Source: Acidovorax_G lacteus
GTDB lineage: Bacteria > Pseudomonadota > Gammaproteobacteria > Burkholderiales > Burkholderiaceae_C
NCBI RefSeq assembly: GCF_039540375.1
Contig: NZ_BAABEX010000007.1
Span: 372,001-436,000 of the forward strand
Length of the DNA: 64,000 nucleotides
Direction: 5' to 3'
The translations under genes were made by a program, and so were the position numbers. The notes under the pieces are model-generated. The model saw only the letters and a list, made by a program, of their open reading frames with translations. It was not told where the DNA came from and did not search any database. Shown in pieces: positions 52,664-62,060 of the stretch; within the stretch, counting starts at the first letter, position 1, and each line of letters begins with the position of its first letter.

Positions 52664-54187
52664 ATGCTGTACCAGATTTACGAAACGCAGCGCTCCTTGA
52701 TGGAGCCCTTTGCCGACTTTGCCCAGGCAGCGGCCAAGCTCTACAGCAACCCGCTGTCGCCGTTCAGCCAGTTTCCGATGGCCCAGCGCATGGCCGCCGG
52801 CTACGACCTGCTCTACCGCCTGGGCAAAGACTACGAAAAGCCTGCCTTTGGCATCACCAGCGTGCCGGTGGACGGCGTACCCGTGGCCGTACACGAGCGC
52901 ATCGAAATCGACAAGCCGTTTTGTGAGCTGCGCCGCTTCAAGCGCTTTTCGGACGACCCGGCCACGCTGACCAAGCTCAAGGCACAGCCCGTGGTGCTGA
53001 TCGTGGCCCCGCTGTCCGGCCACTACGCCACGCTGCTGCGCGACACCGTGCGCACCATGCTGCAAGGCCACAAGGTCTATATCACCGACTGGAAGAACGC
53101 CCGCCTCGTGCCGCTGTCGGAGGGGGAGTTCCACCTCGACGACTATGTGAACTATGTGCAGGAGTTCATCCGCCACCTGCAGGGCGTCTACGGCAACTGC
53201 CATGTGGTCAGCGTGTGCCAGCCCACAGTGCCGGTGCTGGCAGCCGTGTCGCTCATGGCCAGCCGCGGCGAGACCACGCCCCTGAGCATGACCATGATGG
53301 GCGGCCCGATCGACGCGCGCAAATCGCCCACGGCCGTGAACAACCTGGCCATGAACCGCAGCTTCGAGTGGTTCGAGAACAACGTGATCTACCGCGTGCC
53401 CGAAAACTTCCCGGGCGCTGGCCGCCGGGTGTACCCAGGCTTTCTGCAGTACACCGGCTTCGTGGCGATGAACCCCGACCGCCACGCCAGCAGCCACTAC
53501 GACTACTTCAAGAACCTGATCAAGGGCGACGACGCCAGCGCCGAGGCACACCGCAAGTTCTACGACGAGTACAACGCCGTTCTCGACATGGACGCCGACT
53601 ACTACCTGGAGACCATCCAGACGGTGTTCCAGGACTTCAAGCTGGTCAACGGCACCTGGGACGTGCGCTCGCCCGAGGGCACGCTGGAGCGCGTGCGCCC
53701 GCAGGACATCAAGACCACGGCGCTGTTCACTGTTGAAGGGGAGCTGGACGACATTTCCGGCTCGGGCCAGACCGAGGCGGCCCACGACCTGTGCAGCGGC
53801 ATCGTGCGCAAGGAGCAGCGCCACCTGGAGGCCAAGGGTGCCGGCCACTACGGCATCTTCAGCGGTCGTCGCTGGCGTGAGGTGGTGTACCCGCAGGTGC
53901 GCGCCTTCATTCTGGAGCACGAGAAGCCGCACCGCGCGGGCTCTGAGCTGGACGACGTCACGCCCGACGACGATGTACTGGCTGTGCCAGCCGCCGCCCC
54001 ACGCACCAAGCCTGCGGCTCGGCGCCCGGCCGCGTCCAAGCCCGCCGCCGTGGCAGCGCCCGCCCCCGACGCCACCGCACCTGCTGTGGCCACCCGCTGG
54101 GTGACGCCCGAGGCAGCGCCCGAGGCGCCGGCAGCAGCAGCCCCAGCCCCAGCCAAGCGCGCTGCGCGCAGCCGCCGCCCGGCATGA
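52664..54187 (+). CDS. phaZ: Intracellular polyhydroxyalkanoate depolymerase PhaZ
   Basis: This 507-residue hydrolase releases 3-hydroxybutyrate from stored PHB. The family N-terminus MLYQIYETQRSLMEPFADFA is intact, and the catalytic Cys185 sits in VSVCQPTVPVLAAVSL, as in Cupriavidus PhaZ1 (Cys183). The later acid and His are expected in VEGELDDISGSGQTEAAHDL and GAGHYGIFSGRRWR. Residues 430-507 form a long Ala/Pro/Lys/Arg-rich tail. The stop overlaps the rnfB-like start by 4 bp. The gene shows that this organism makes PHB granules. Confidence 0.93.
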   Translation: MLYQIYETQRSLMEPFADFAQAAAKLYSNPLSPFSQFPMAQRMAAGYDLLYRLGKDYEKPAFGITSVPVDGVPVAVHERIEIDKPFCELRRFKRFSDDPATLTKLKAQPVVLIVAPLSGHYATLLRDTVRTMLQGHKVYITDWKNARLVPLSEGEFHLDDYVNYVQEFIRHLQGVYGNCHVVSVCQPTVPVLAAVSLMASRGETTPLSMTMMGGPIDARKSPTAVNNLAMNRSFEWFENNVIYRVPENFPGAGRRVYPGFLQYTGFVAMNPDRHASSHYDYFKNLIKGDDASAEAHRKFYDEYNAVLDMDADYYLETIQTVFQDFKLVNGTWDVRSPEGTLERVRPQDIKTTALFTVEGELDDISGSGQTEAAHDLCSGIVRKEQRHLEAKGAGHYGIFSGRRWREVVYPQVRAFILEHEKPHRAGSELDDVTPDDDVLAVPAAAPRTKPAARRPAASKPAAVAAPAPDATAPAVATRWVTPEAAPEAPAAAAPAPAKRAARSRRPA

Positions 54188-54933
54188 CCGGCCCCGCCAC
54201 GCCCGGGGCCCACGGCCCTGCGGCCGTGGCGCAGTCTGCCGCCTCACCGTCGACCACACCCGTGCACCGGGCGCTGGTCGCACGCATCGACGCGGCCCTC
54301 CCGCAGACGCAGTGCCAGCGCTGCGGCTACCCCGACTGCCTGCGCTACGCCGAAGCCATTGCCGCGGGAGAGGCAGCCATCAACCAGTGCCCGCCGGGCG
54401 GGGTGGAAGGGATCGAGCGGCTGGCACACATCACGGGGCAGGCTGTGCGCCCCCTGTCGGCCGAGCATGGCATCGAAGGCCCGCTGACGGTGGCGGTCAT
54501 CGACGAGCAATGGTGCATCGGCTGCACCAAGTGCCTGGAGGTGTGCCCGACCGACGCCATCGTGGGCACGCACAAACAGATGCACACCGTCATCGAGCCC
54601 CACTGCACTGGGTGCGAGCTGTGCATTCCTGTGTGCCCGGTCGATTGCATTGGTCTGGAGCCGGTGAGCGGCAGTGCCACCGGGTGGGCCGCCTGGTCGC
54701 CCGTGCAGGCCGAATCGGCCCGAAAACGCTACCAGCAACGGCGCGTTCGACTGGGCCAGGACCAGCACCTACGCGACGCTGCATTGGCGCCGCCTACGGC
54801 CCCCTCCGCCCCCCCTCAAGACGCGGCAGCGGCGCGGCAGGCGGCGATTGCCGCGGCGCTGCAGCGCGCACGTGAACGCCAAGCCCGCGCACGGCCAGCG
54901 CAAGGCCCCGAGGCAGGCTCCGCCCAGGGCTGA
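54184..54933 (+). CDS. RnfB-like ferredoxin protein (lone)
   Basis: This 249-residue protein has the RnfB pattern: a first [4Fe-4S] segment CQRCGYPDCLRYAEAIAAGEAAINQCPPGG (about 44-73) and two ferredoxin clusters, CIGCTKCLEVCPTDAI (about 111-126) and CTGCELCIPVCPVDCI (about 141-156). An Ala/Arg-rich tail follows. The usual N-terminal membrane helix of RnfB is absent and no other rnf genes are near, so it is probably a soluble electron carrier. It overlaps phaZ by 4 bp. Confidence 0.85.
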   Translation: MTGPATPGAHGPAAVAQSAASPSTTPVHRALVARIDAALPQTQCQRCGYPDCLRYAEAIAAGEAAINQCPPGGVEGIERLAHITGQAVRPLSAEHGIEGPLTVAVIDEQWCIGCTKCLEVCPTDAIVGTHKQMHTVIEPHCTGCELCIPVCPVDCIGLEPVSGSATGWAAWSPVQAESARKRYQQRRVRLGQDQHLRDAALAPPTAPSAPPQDAAAARQAAIAAALQRARERQARARPAQGPEAGSAQG

Positions 54934-54937
54934 ACGC

Positions 54938-56428
54938 TCAACGCGCTGCGAGCGATTTGTAGACGCCGCAGCCGACGTACAGGTCTTCGCCCACACGCTG
55001 CACAAACGACATCTTGGTCTGCACCGCCCGGGTGGCCGGGTTGGTGATGTCGTATTCCACCCAGCCGGGGCCACGGTCTCCTTGCGCCACGATGTCGCGT
55101 ACCAGCCGATCGCCTGCAATGCCCGGAATGTCTTGCACCCGCGTGCCCACTTTGGCGGCGTTGCCGCCAAAAGCCCGGTAGGTGCCGGCTTGGTCGAGCA
55201 CGAACACGTACATGTCGCGGTCGTGGAAGGGCTGGCTTTTGTCGGTGATGCTGCGCAAGAACTGCTCGCGCCCAGCGGTGCGAGACAGTTGCACCGCCCG
55301 CTCCACCAGCGCCACGGCCTCGTCGGCAGTGCCCTGCTGCAGGCGGAATGCCGCCACCGCACGCGACAGATTGGCTGCCCGGTGCTCCAGCGCTACGGCC
55401 TGCTCCACCGCCTCGCCCACCATCTGGGCGTTCTGCTGCGTGATCTGGTCGAGCTGCTGCACGGCTGTGGTGATCTCCCGCAGCCCGGAGCTCTGCTCGC
55501 TGCTGGAACGCGAAATCTCGGACATGCTGGCCGCCATGCTGCGGATGCCGTGCGCCATCGCGGCGATGCCGTCGCCCGCCGAGCGGATCTGGCCCGCGCT
55601 GCTCTCCACCTGCCCCACGGTCGCCTGGATCAACTGACGGATCTCACGGGCGGCATCGCCAGAGCGCTGGGCCAGCGTGCGCACCTCAGAAGCCACCACG
55701 GCGAACCCGCGGCCCTGCTCGCCAGCGCGGGCGGCCTCCACGGCCGCGTTCAGCGCCAGGATGTTGGTCTGGAACGCAATCGAGTCGATCACGCCGATGA
55801 TCTCGGTCATGCGGCGTGCGTCCTGCTGAATGCCCTGAACCGAATCGACCGCGCGGGCCATGGCCTGGGCGCCGGCATCGGCCGCTGAACGCACCTGCGA
55901 GGCTTGCTGATCTGCCTCGGCGGCCGTATGCGCCGCGTTCTGCACGGTGGAGGACAGCTCTTCCACACTGGCCGCGGTCTGCTCCAGGTTGGCAGCCTGC
56001 TGTTCGGTGCGATCCGACAGCGAACGGCTGCCGCTGGCAAGCACACCGCCCGCATACGCCACCAGGGCCGCATTGCTGCGGATGTCGGCCACCAGGGACG
56101 ACAGGGTCAGTGTCATGCCGTCGAGCAGCGCCCCGAGTTGCCCGACCTCATCCTGCGCCTGCAGTTGCGCGCGCACGCTCAGGTCGCCCTGCGTGGCCCG
56201 CTGCATGGCCTGGGCGACTGTGCGCAGATCGGCGGAAACCGTGGCCTGCACCGACCACAGCAGATACAGTGTAAGCACCACCAGCACCAGCACCCACGGC
56301 CACGCCAGCGGCCACCAGGCGGCCCCGATGGCGAGCAGGCTGCCGCCAGCGCAACTCAACAGCTTGTAGGGCAACGCGAGTCGTCGCATCAGCATGGGGC
56401 CAGGATTCCATGGTGTGGTCGGGTTCAT
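54938..56428 (-). CDS. Methyl-accepting chemotaxis protein with C-terminal Cache-like domain
   Basis: This 496-residue receptor has two close membrane helices (about 24-62) with almost no periplasmic domain, a HAMP region (about 63-115), and a signalling domain with the hairpin IDSIAFQTNILALNAAVEAARAGEQGRGFAVVASEVRTLAQRS. After it comes a domain at about 385-496 (REQFLRSITDKSQPFHDRDMYVFVLDQAG...YVGCGVYKSL) that resembles a single Cache sensor. Since it follows the signalling tip it lies in the cytoplasm. The stop is 4 bp from the rnfB stop, convergent. Confidence 0.87.
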   Translation of the reverse strand: MNPTTPWNPGPMLMRRLALPYKLLSCAGGSLLAIGAAWWPLAWPWVLVLVVLTLYLLWSVQATVSADLRTVAQAMQRATQGDLSVRAQLQAQDEVGQLGALLDGMTLTLSSLVADIRSNAALVAYAGGVLASGSRSLSDRTEQQAANLEQTAASVEELSSTVQNAAHTAAEADQQASQVRSAADAGAQAMARAVDSVQGIQQDARRMTEIIGVIDSIAFQTNILALNAAVEAARAGEQGRGFAVVASEVRTLAQRSGDAAREIRQLIQATVGQVESSAGQIRSAGDGIAAMAHGIRSMAASMSEISRSSSEQSSGLREITTAVQQLDQITQQNAQMVGEAVEQAVALEHRAANLSRAVAAFRLQQGTADEAVALVERAVQLSRTAGREQFLRSITDKSQPFHDRDMYVFVLDQAGTYRAFGGNAAKVGTRVQDIPGIAGDRLVRDIVAQGDRGPGWVEYDITNPATRAVQTKMSFVQRVGEDLYVGCGVYKSLAAR

Positions 56429-56639
56429 GCTGTCTCCTTGTGTTCTTCTGGCGTACGGTCCTGGCGCCGTCCCGCAACCCTGCGCGCTCTTGCAGAGCCG
56501 CTGCCATGCTAGGAAGCCCCTCTTACGCGCAATTGACAAAACAGCCTGCCCTGGCCTGTCCGAGGGTTTGTCCTCAGCCGCTGACCGGGGTGCGCGGCGG
56601 CACGGGCCTCTGCACAGCGCTCCTCCATAATGCTGCCCC

Positions 56640-57845
56640 ATGAATCCGCTGTTGTCGCGCCTCCAACCGTACCCATTTGAACGACTCAAGCAATTGTTCG
56701 CAGGCGTCACACCTGCCGCGAACTACAGCCCCATCAGCCTGGGCATGGGAGAGCCCCGTCACCCCACGCCAGCCTTCATTCAGGATGCGCTGCGCCAGAA
56801 CATGGGGGGCCTTGCGAGTTACCCTGCCACTGCCGGTGAACCGAGGCTTCGCGAGGCTTTTGCCGGATGGCTCGCGCGCCGCTACGGCGTGGTAGTCGAT
56901 GCCGCTTCGCAAGTGCTGCCGGTGAACGGCTCGCGCGAGGCGCTGTTTGCGTTTGCACAAACCGTGCTCGATCCCACCCGCCCCGAACCGACGGTGGTCT
57001 GCCCCAACCCGTTCTATCAAATCTACGAAGGCGCGGCCTTCCTCGCGGGGGGCCAGCCGTACTACGCGCCCAGCGATCCGGCGCGCAACTTTGCCGTGGA
57101 CTGGGAACAGGTGCCCGAGGCCGTTTGGGCGCGCACGCAGCTTCTGTTCGTGTGTTCGCCGGGCAACCCCACGGGGGCCGTCATGCCGCTTGAAGAGTGG
57201 CGCAAGCTGTTTGAACTCAGCGACCGCTACGGCTTCGCCATTGCGTCGGATGAGTGCTACAGCGAAATCTACTTCCGCGATGAAGCCCCGCTCGGCAGCC
57301 TCCAAGCGGCTGTGGCACTTGGTCGTACAGACTTCAAAGGCCTGGTGGCGTTCACCAGCCTGTCCAAGCGCTCCAACGTTCCCGGGCTGCGCAGCGGCTT
57401 CGTCGCCGGAGACGCGGCGCTGCTCAAGGCGTTCTTGCTCTACCGCACCTACCACGGTAGCGCCATGGGCCCCGTGGTGCAGGCTGCCAGCATTGCGGCC
57501 TGGGGCGATGAATCCCATGTAGAGGAAAACCGACGCCTCTACCGTGAGAAGTTCGCCATCGTCACCCCCCTCGTTGCGAGTGTGATGAAGGTGGCGCTGC
57601 CAGACGCTGGTTTCTACCTCTGGGCCGAGGTTCCTGCATCCATGGGCCTGGACGATGCCGCCTTCGCGCGCGCTCTCTACGCTCAATACAATGTCACGGT
57701 GCTGCCCGGCAGCTACCTTGCACGCGCGTCCGACGGACACAACCCCGGTGCGGGCAGAGTGCGCATGGCGCTGGTGGCCGACACCGCCGAATGCGAAGAA
57801 GCCGCCCGTCGCATCCAGCAGTTTGTACGCCACCACAGCGCCTGA
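56640..57845 (+). CDS. dapC: Succinyldiaminopimelate transaminase
   Basis: This 401-residue class-I/II PLP aminotransferase makes N-succinyl-LL-2,6-diaminopimelate in lysine synthesis. Family blocks: ISLGMGEPRHPTPAFI, ASYPATAGEPRLREAFAGWLARRYGV, VCPNPFYQIYEGAAFLAGG, CSPGNPTGAVMPLEEW and FTSLSKRSNVPGLRSGFVAGD with the PLP-binding Lys. It is the first gene of a six-gene plus-strand operon, 58 bp before dapD. The start codon is 211 bp from the divergent chemoreceptor start. Confidence 0.92.
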   Translation: MNPLLSRLQPYPFERLKQLFAGVTPAANYSPISLGMGEPRHPTPAFIQDALRQNMGGLASYPATAGEPRLREAFAGWLARRYGVVVDAASQVLPVNGSREALFAFAQTVLDPTRPEPTVVCPNPFYQIYEGAAFLAGGQPYYAPSDPARNFAVDWEQVPEAVWARTQLLFVCSPGNPTGAVMPLEEWRKLFELSDRYGFAIASDECYSEIYFRDEAPLGSLQAAVALGRTDFKGLVAFTSLSKRSNVPGLRSGFVAGDAALLKAFLLYRTYHGSAMGPVVQAASIAAWGDESHVEENRRLYREKFAIVTPLVASVMKVALPDAGFYLWAEVPASMGLDDAAFARALYAQYNVTVLPGSYLARASDGHNPGAGRVRMALVADTAECEEAARRIQQFVRHHSA

Positions 57846-57903
57846 AGCCCCTCTGGCCACCGCCGCTGCTCCCCGTTTTTCTTTCCTTTTTCTACGTCCA
57901 GCC

Positions 57904-58728
57904 ATGACCCAACAACTGCAGACCCTCATCGACAACGCATGGGACAACCGCGCCAGCTTTTCGCCTTCGTCGGCGCCCAAGGAGGTGGTCGAGGCCGTGG
58001 ACCATGTGATCGCTGAGCTCAACACGGGCCGCCTGCGTGTGGCCACGCGCGAGGGCGTGGGCCAGTGGACGGTGCACCAGTGGATCAAGAAGGCGGTGCT
58101 GCTGTCCTTCCGCCTCAAGGACAACGAGATCATGAAAGCCGGTGACCTGGGCTTTTTCGACAAGGTGCCGACCAAGTTCGCCCACCTCTCGCCCGAGGAA
58201 ATGAAGGCCACCGGCGTGCGCGTGGTGCCCCCTGCGGTGGCGCGCCGCGGCAGCTACATTGCCAAGGGCGCCATCCTGATGCCCAGCTATGTGAATATTG
58301 GTGCTTATGTGGACGAAGGCACGATGGTGGACACATGGGCCACCGTGGGCAGCTGCGCCCAGGTGGGCAAGAACGTCCATCTCTCGGGTGGCGTGGGCTT
58401 GGGCGGGGTGCTGGAGCCTCTGCAGGCCAACCCGACCATCATCGAAGACAACTGTTTCATCGGCGCGCGCTCTGAAGTCGTCGAGGGCGTGATCGTCGAA
58501 GAAAACTCCGTGATCTCGATGGGCGTGTACATCGGCCAGAGCACGCCCATTTATGACCGTGCCACGGGCGAAGTCAGCTACGGCCGCGTACCAGCCGGCT
58601 CGGTGGTGATCAGCGGCAGCCTGCCCAAGGACGGTGGAAAGTACAGCCTTTATGCTGCCATCATCGTCAAGCGTGTCGATGCACAGACGCGTGCCAAGAC
58701 CAGCCTGAACGACCTGCTGCGCGACTGA
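57904..58728 (+). CDS. dapD: 2,3,4,5-tetrahydropyridine-2,6-dicarboxylate N-succinyltransferase
   Basis: This 274-residue left-handed beta-helix acyltransferase succinylates tetrahydrodipicolinate. Hexapeptide repeats run through SYIAKGAILMPSYVNIGAYVDEGTMVDTWATVGSCAQVGKNVHLSGGVGLGGV and EDNCFIGARSEVVEGVIVEENSVISMGVYIG. The N-terminal helical part (LQTLIDNAWDNR) and C-terminal ending (YAAIIVKRVD) are complete. It is a trimer in other species. It lies 43 bp before pilU. Confidence 0.96.
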   Translation: MTQQLQTLIDNAWDNRASFSPSSAPKEVVEAVDHVIAELNTGRLRVATREGVGQWTVHQWIKKAVLLSFRLKDNEIMKAGDLGFFDKVPTKFAHLSPEEMKATGVRVVPPAVARRGSYIAKGAILMPSYVNIGAYVDEGTMVDTWATVGSCAQVGKNVHLSGGVGLGGVLEPLQANPTIIEDNCFIGARSEVVEGVIVEENSVISMGVYIGQSTPIYDRATGEVSYGRVPAGSVVISGSLPKDGGKYSLYAAIIVKRVDAQTRAKTSLNDLLRD

Positions 58729-58771
58729 GCCTGTCTCCGACACACCCCGCCACTGCCACGAGGGAGAGCCC

Positions 58772-59935
58772 ATGAGCACGATGGAACGCATCCTGCGCCT
58801 GATGGCCGAGAAGAAGGCTTCGGACGTTTATCTGTCGGCCAACGCGCCGGCTCTCATCAAGATCAACGGCGAGTGCATCCCCATCAACAGCCAGATTCTC
58901 CCGCCCGAGGCTCCCCGCAATCTCTTGGCGGAGATCGTGCCGCCAGACCGGATGGAAGAACTGGAGGAAACGGGTGAGCTGAACATGGGCGTGCCCTTGT
59001 CGGGCGTGGGGCGGTTCCGTGTGAGCGGCATGCGCCAGCGCGGCAGCTACGCCGTGGTGGTGCGCTACATCTCGCACCAGGTGCCTGAGTTCAGTTCTCT
59101 GGGTCTGCCGCCGGTGCTGTCCGAACTCATCATGGAAAAGCGCGGGCTGATCCTGGTGGTCGGGGCGACAGGCTCGGGCAAGAGCACCACCCTGGCGTCC
59201 ATGATCGACAGCCGCAATGAAACATTGACCGGGCACATCCTCACGATTGAGGACCCGGTCGAGTATCAGTTTCGCAACAAGAAGTCGATCATCAACCAGC
59301 GGGAGGTTGGCGCTGATACGCAATCCTTGCAAACGGCGCTGAAGAACGCACTGCGTCAGGCTCCTGACGTCATCCTGATCGGCGAAATCCGCGACCGGGA
59401 AACCATGTCGGCCGCGATTGCCTATGCCCAGTCGGGTCACCTGTGCCTAGCCACCCTGCACGGCAACAACAGCTACCATGCGCTGAACCGCATTCTGAGC
59501 TTCTACCCTGTCGAGGTGCGCCCGACCATGCTGGGCGATCTGGCGTCGGCGCTCAAGGCCGTGGTTTCGCAGCGCCTGGTGCGCACCACCACCGGGGGCC
59601 GTGTGCCTGCGGTGGAGATCATGCTCAACACCAAGTTGGTCGCCGACCTGATCGAGAAGGGCGACTTCTCGGGCGTGCGCGAAGCCATGGAAAAGTCCAT
59701 GGCCGAAGGCTCACAGACGTTCGAAGAGGCGCTGGCCAAACTCATCGTGGACGGCAAGATCGACCGCAAGGAAGGCTTGGCCTTCGCCGATTCGCCCACC
59801 AACCTGATGTGGCGGCTGCAAAACGATTTCTCGCTGGCGGCCAACGCGGCCCGTGCGCAGAAGGAAGCCGCCGAGGCACCAGACGACCAACCGTCTTTCA
59901 CCGAGATCGTGCTCGACGTCAAGCCTGCGGGCTGA
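58772..59935 (+). CDS. pilU: Type IV pilus retraction ATPase, PilU-like
   Basis: This 387-residue PilT-superfamily ATPase has Walker A GATGSGKSTT (about 131-140) in LILVVGATGSGKSTTLASMIDSRN. The Asp box is VILIGEIRDRETM, and the His box ATLHGNNSYHALNRILSFYP. The N-terminal ERILRLMAEKKASDVYLSANAPALIKING and long C-terminal ADSPTNLMWRL resemble PilU more than PilT. It drives pilus retraction. It sits between dapD and dapE with 43 and 32 bp spacings, without other pil genes. Confidence 0.88.
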   Translation: MSTMERILRLMAEKKASDVYLSANAPALIKINGECIPINSQILPPEAPRNLLAEIVPPDRMEELEETGELNMGVPLSGVGRFRVSGMRQRGSYAVVVRYISHQVPEFSSLGLPPVLSELIMEKRGLILVVGATGSGKSTTLASMIDSRNETLTGHILTIEDPVEYQFRNKKSIINQREVGADTQSLQTALKNALRQAPDVILIGEIRDRETMSAAIAYAQSGHLCLATLHGNNSYHALNRILSFYPVEVRPTMLGDLASALKAVVSQRLVRTTTGGRVPAVEIMLNTKLVADLIEKGDFSGVREAMEKSMAEGSQTFEEALAKLIVDGKIDRKEGLAFADSPTNLMWRLQNDFSLAANAARAQKEAAEAPDDQPSFTEIVLDVKPAG

Positions 59936-59967
59936 CCTTGACAGAGCTGGTTCACCCTCGTTTCCTG

Positions 59968-61146
59968 ATGTCCCCTACCCTGCTTCTGGCCGAACAACTG
60001 ATCGGCCTGCCCTCGGTCACGCCGGACGACGCCGGCTGCCTTGATCTGCTCACAACCCGCCTAACGGCCCTGGGCTTTGCCTGCGAGCGCCTTGACAGTG
60101 GCCCGGAGAACTTCCGCGTCAGCAACCTGTGGGCCACACGCCTGCCATCGCCGCAGGCACCGGTGCTCGTATTTGCAGGCCACACCGATGTCGTGCCCAC
60201 GGGCCCACGCGAGCGCTGGACCAGTGACCCGTTCGTGCCCACGCACCGCGACGGCAAGCTCTATGGGCGCGGCGCGAGCGACATGAAGACCTCGATTGCG
60301 GCGTTCGTGGTCGCACTGGAGCAGTTTCTTGCCGAGCGTCCTGACCCGGCACTGGGTCTGGCCCTGCTTCTCACCAGCGATGAAGAAGGCCCGTCGGTGG
60401 ACGGTACGCGTGTGGTGGTCGAGCAGCTTCGCGCCCGCGGGCAGCGACTGGACTATTGCATCGTGGGCGAGCCGACGTCGGTGCAGCGCACGGGCGACAT
60501 GATCAAGAACGGACGGCGCGGCACGCTCAGCGGCCGCCTGACCGTGCAGGGCATTCAGGGCCACATCGCCTATCCGCAACTGGCGCGCAATCCCATCCAC
60601 CAGGCCCTACCGGCACTGGCAGAGTTGGCCGCCACCACCTGGGATGCGGGCAACGCCTTCTTCCCGCCCACCAGTTGGCAGATCAGCAACATCCATGCGG
60701 GTACCGGAGCAACCAATGTGATCCCGGGCGACATGGTGGTGGACTTCAACTTCCGATTCAGCACCGAATCCACCGCCGATGGATTGCAGGCGCGTGTGCA
60801 TGAGATCCTAGACCGCCACGGACTGCAGTACACCCTGCAGTGGACGCTGGGCGGTCTGCCGTTCCTGACACGCCCGGGCACCCTGGTGGACGCCGTGACA
60901 CAGGCCATCTACGACGAGACGGGCCTTGAGACGGAGCTTTCAACCACGGGTGGCACAAGCGATGGCCGGTTCATTGCCCAGGCGTGTCCGCAGGTGGTGG
61001 AACTCGGACCACCCAATGCCAGCATCCACAAGGTGGACGAACACATTGCCCTGGCGGATATTGAGCCGCTGACCGCCATCTATCGACGTGTTGTAGAACG
61101 ACTCGACGCTCTGGCCAGAGACGAACAGCCCCGGGTGGGCTCATGA
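59968..61146 (+). CDS. dapE: Succinyl-diaminopimelate desuccinylase
   Basis: This 392-residue M20 metallopeptidase-family enzyme releases LL-diaminopimelate. Zinc ligands are in FAGHTDVVPTG, LYGRGASDMKTS, LTSDEEGPSVDG, and the late GPPNASIHKVDEHI. Family blocks ATNVIPGDMVVDFNFRFST and GGTSDGRFI are present. The start at 59968 gives the standard N-terminus (LLLAEQLIGLPSVTPDD). It follows pilU by 32 bp and overlaps prmB by 4 bp. The lysine pathway genes here use the succinylase branch. Confidence 0.95.
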   Translation: MSPTLLLAEQLIGLPSVTPDDAGCLDLLTTRLTALGFACERLDSGPENFRVSNLWATRLPSPQAPVLVFAGHTDVVPTGPRERWTSDPFVPTHRDGKLYGRGASDMKTSIAAFVVALEQFLAERPDPALGLALLLTSDEEGPSVDGTRVVVEQLRARGQRLDYCIVGEPTSVQRTGDMIKNGRRGTLSGRLTVQGIQGHIAYPQLARNPIHQALPALAELAATTWDAGNAFFPPTSWQISNIHAGTGATNVIPGDMVVDFNFRFSTESTADGLQARVHEILDRHGLQYTLQWTLGGLPFLTRPGTLVDAVTQAIYDETGLETELSTTGGTSDGRFIAQACPQVVELGPPNASIHKVDEHIALADIEPLTAIYRRVVERLDALARDEQPRVGS

Positions 61147-62060
61147 ACCCTTCGCACACACAGGATGCGGCACTGAACCTTGCCGCGCTGGTGGAGATGG
61201 CCGCGAAGCGGCTGGAGGCGGCCGGAGTGTCGTTCGGCCATGGAACGACCAATGCACACGACGAAGCTGCCTGGCTCGTGCTCTGGCGGCTGGGGCTGCC
61301 ATTGGATACCGATCTCGGAACCGACGGCGAGGGCCTGCGCGCAGTCACGCCCGAGCAGCGGCTGGCGGTGAACGCACTGCTGGACGAGCGCATCGCCACA
61401 CGCAAGCCGGTAGCCTACCTCACGCGAGAGGCTTGGCTTCAAGGCGTACCGTTTTATGTGGATGAGCGTGCCATCGTGCCCCGGAGCCTGATCGCGGAGC
61501 TGCTGGTGGACGGAAGTATCGACGAGTGGCTCGACCCTGCCACCACGGCGGTGCTGGACTTGTGCACAGGCAATGGCAGTCTCGCTGTGCTGGCTGCCAT
61601 GGCATGGCCTGATGTGCAGGTGACAGGCGCCGACATCTCGCCCGATGCACTGGCCGTGGCCCAGATCAACGTTGAGCGACACGGTTTGCACCACCGCATT
61701 GCCTTGGTGCAGTCGGATGGCATGGCGGCAGTGCCTGGTCCGTGGGATCTGATCCTCTGCAATCCGCCCTATGTGAACAGCGCCAGCATGGCTGTACTGC
61801 CCGAAGAGTACCGGGCTGAACCGTCAATCGCGCTTGCTGGAGGAAGCGACGGCATGGATTTCGTGCGGCCCCTGCTGCGTGATGCGGCGCGGACGTTGTC
61901 GCCCGCAGGCGTGCTGCTGCTGGAGATCGGCCACGAGCGTGAGCATTTCGAGGCCGCCTTTCCCGGATTGCCGGCGTTCTGGATGGACACCAGCGCTGGC
62001 AGCGACCAAGTCGTGCTGATCACGGCGCTGGCCCTGACCCGTTTCTTCGCTACGGAATGA
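61143..62060 (+). CDS. prmB: 50S ribosomal protein L3 N5-glutamine methyltransferase PrmB
   Basis: This 305-residue SAM-dependent enzyme methylates Gln150 of ribosomal protein L3. The HemK-family motifs are VLDLCTGNGSLAVLAAMAWPDVQVTGADIS (SAM-binding, about 138-167) and LILCNPPYVN, with the Gln-binding NPPY near 208. The N-terminal helical domain (LERLAAL-like AAKRLEAAGVSFGHGT) and the REAWLQGVPFYVDERAIVPRSLIAELL block favour PrmB over PrmC. ATGA overlaps couple it to dapE and to the ABC-F gene. Confidence 0.9.
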   Translation: MNPSHTQDAALNLAALVEMAAKRLEAAGVSFGHGTTNAHDEAAWLVLWRLGLPLDTDLGTDGEGLRAVTPEQRLAVNALLDERIATRKPVAYLTREAWLQGVPFYVDERAIVPRSLIAELLVDGSIDEWLDPATTAVLDLCTGNGSLAVLAAMAWPDVQVTGADISPDALAVAQINVERHGLHHRIALVQSDGMAAVPGPWDLILCNPPYVNSASMAVLPEEYRAEPSIALAGGSDGMDFVRPLLRDAARTLSPAGVLLLEIGHEREHFEAAFPGLPAFWMDTSAGSDQVVLITALALTRFFATE

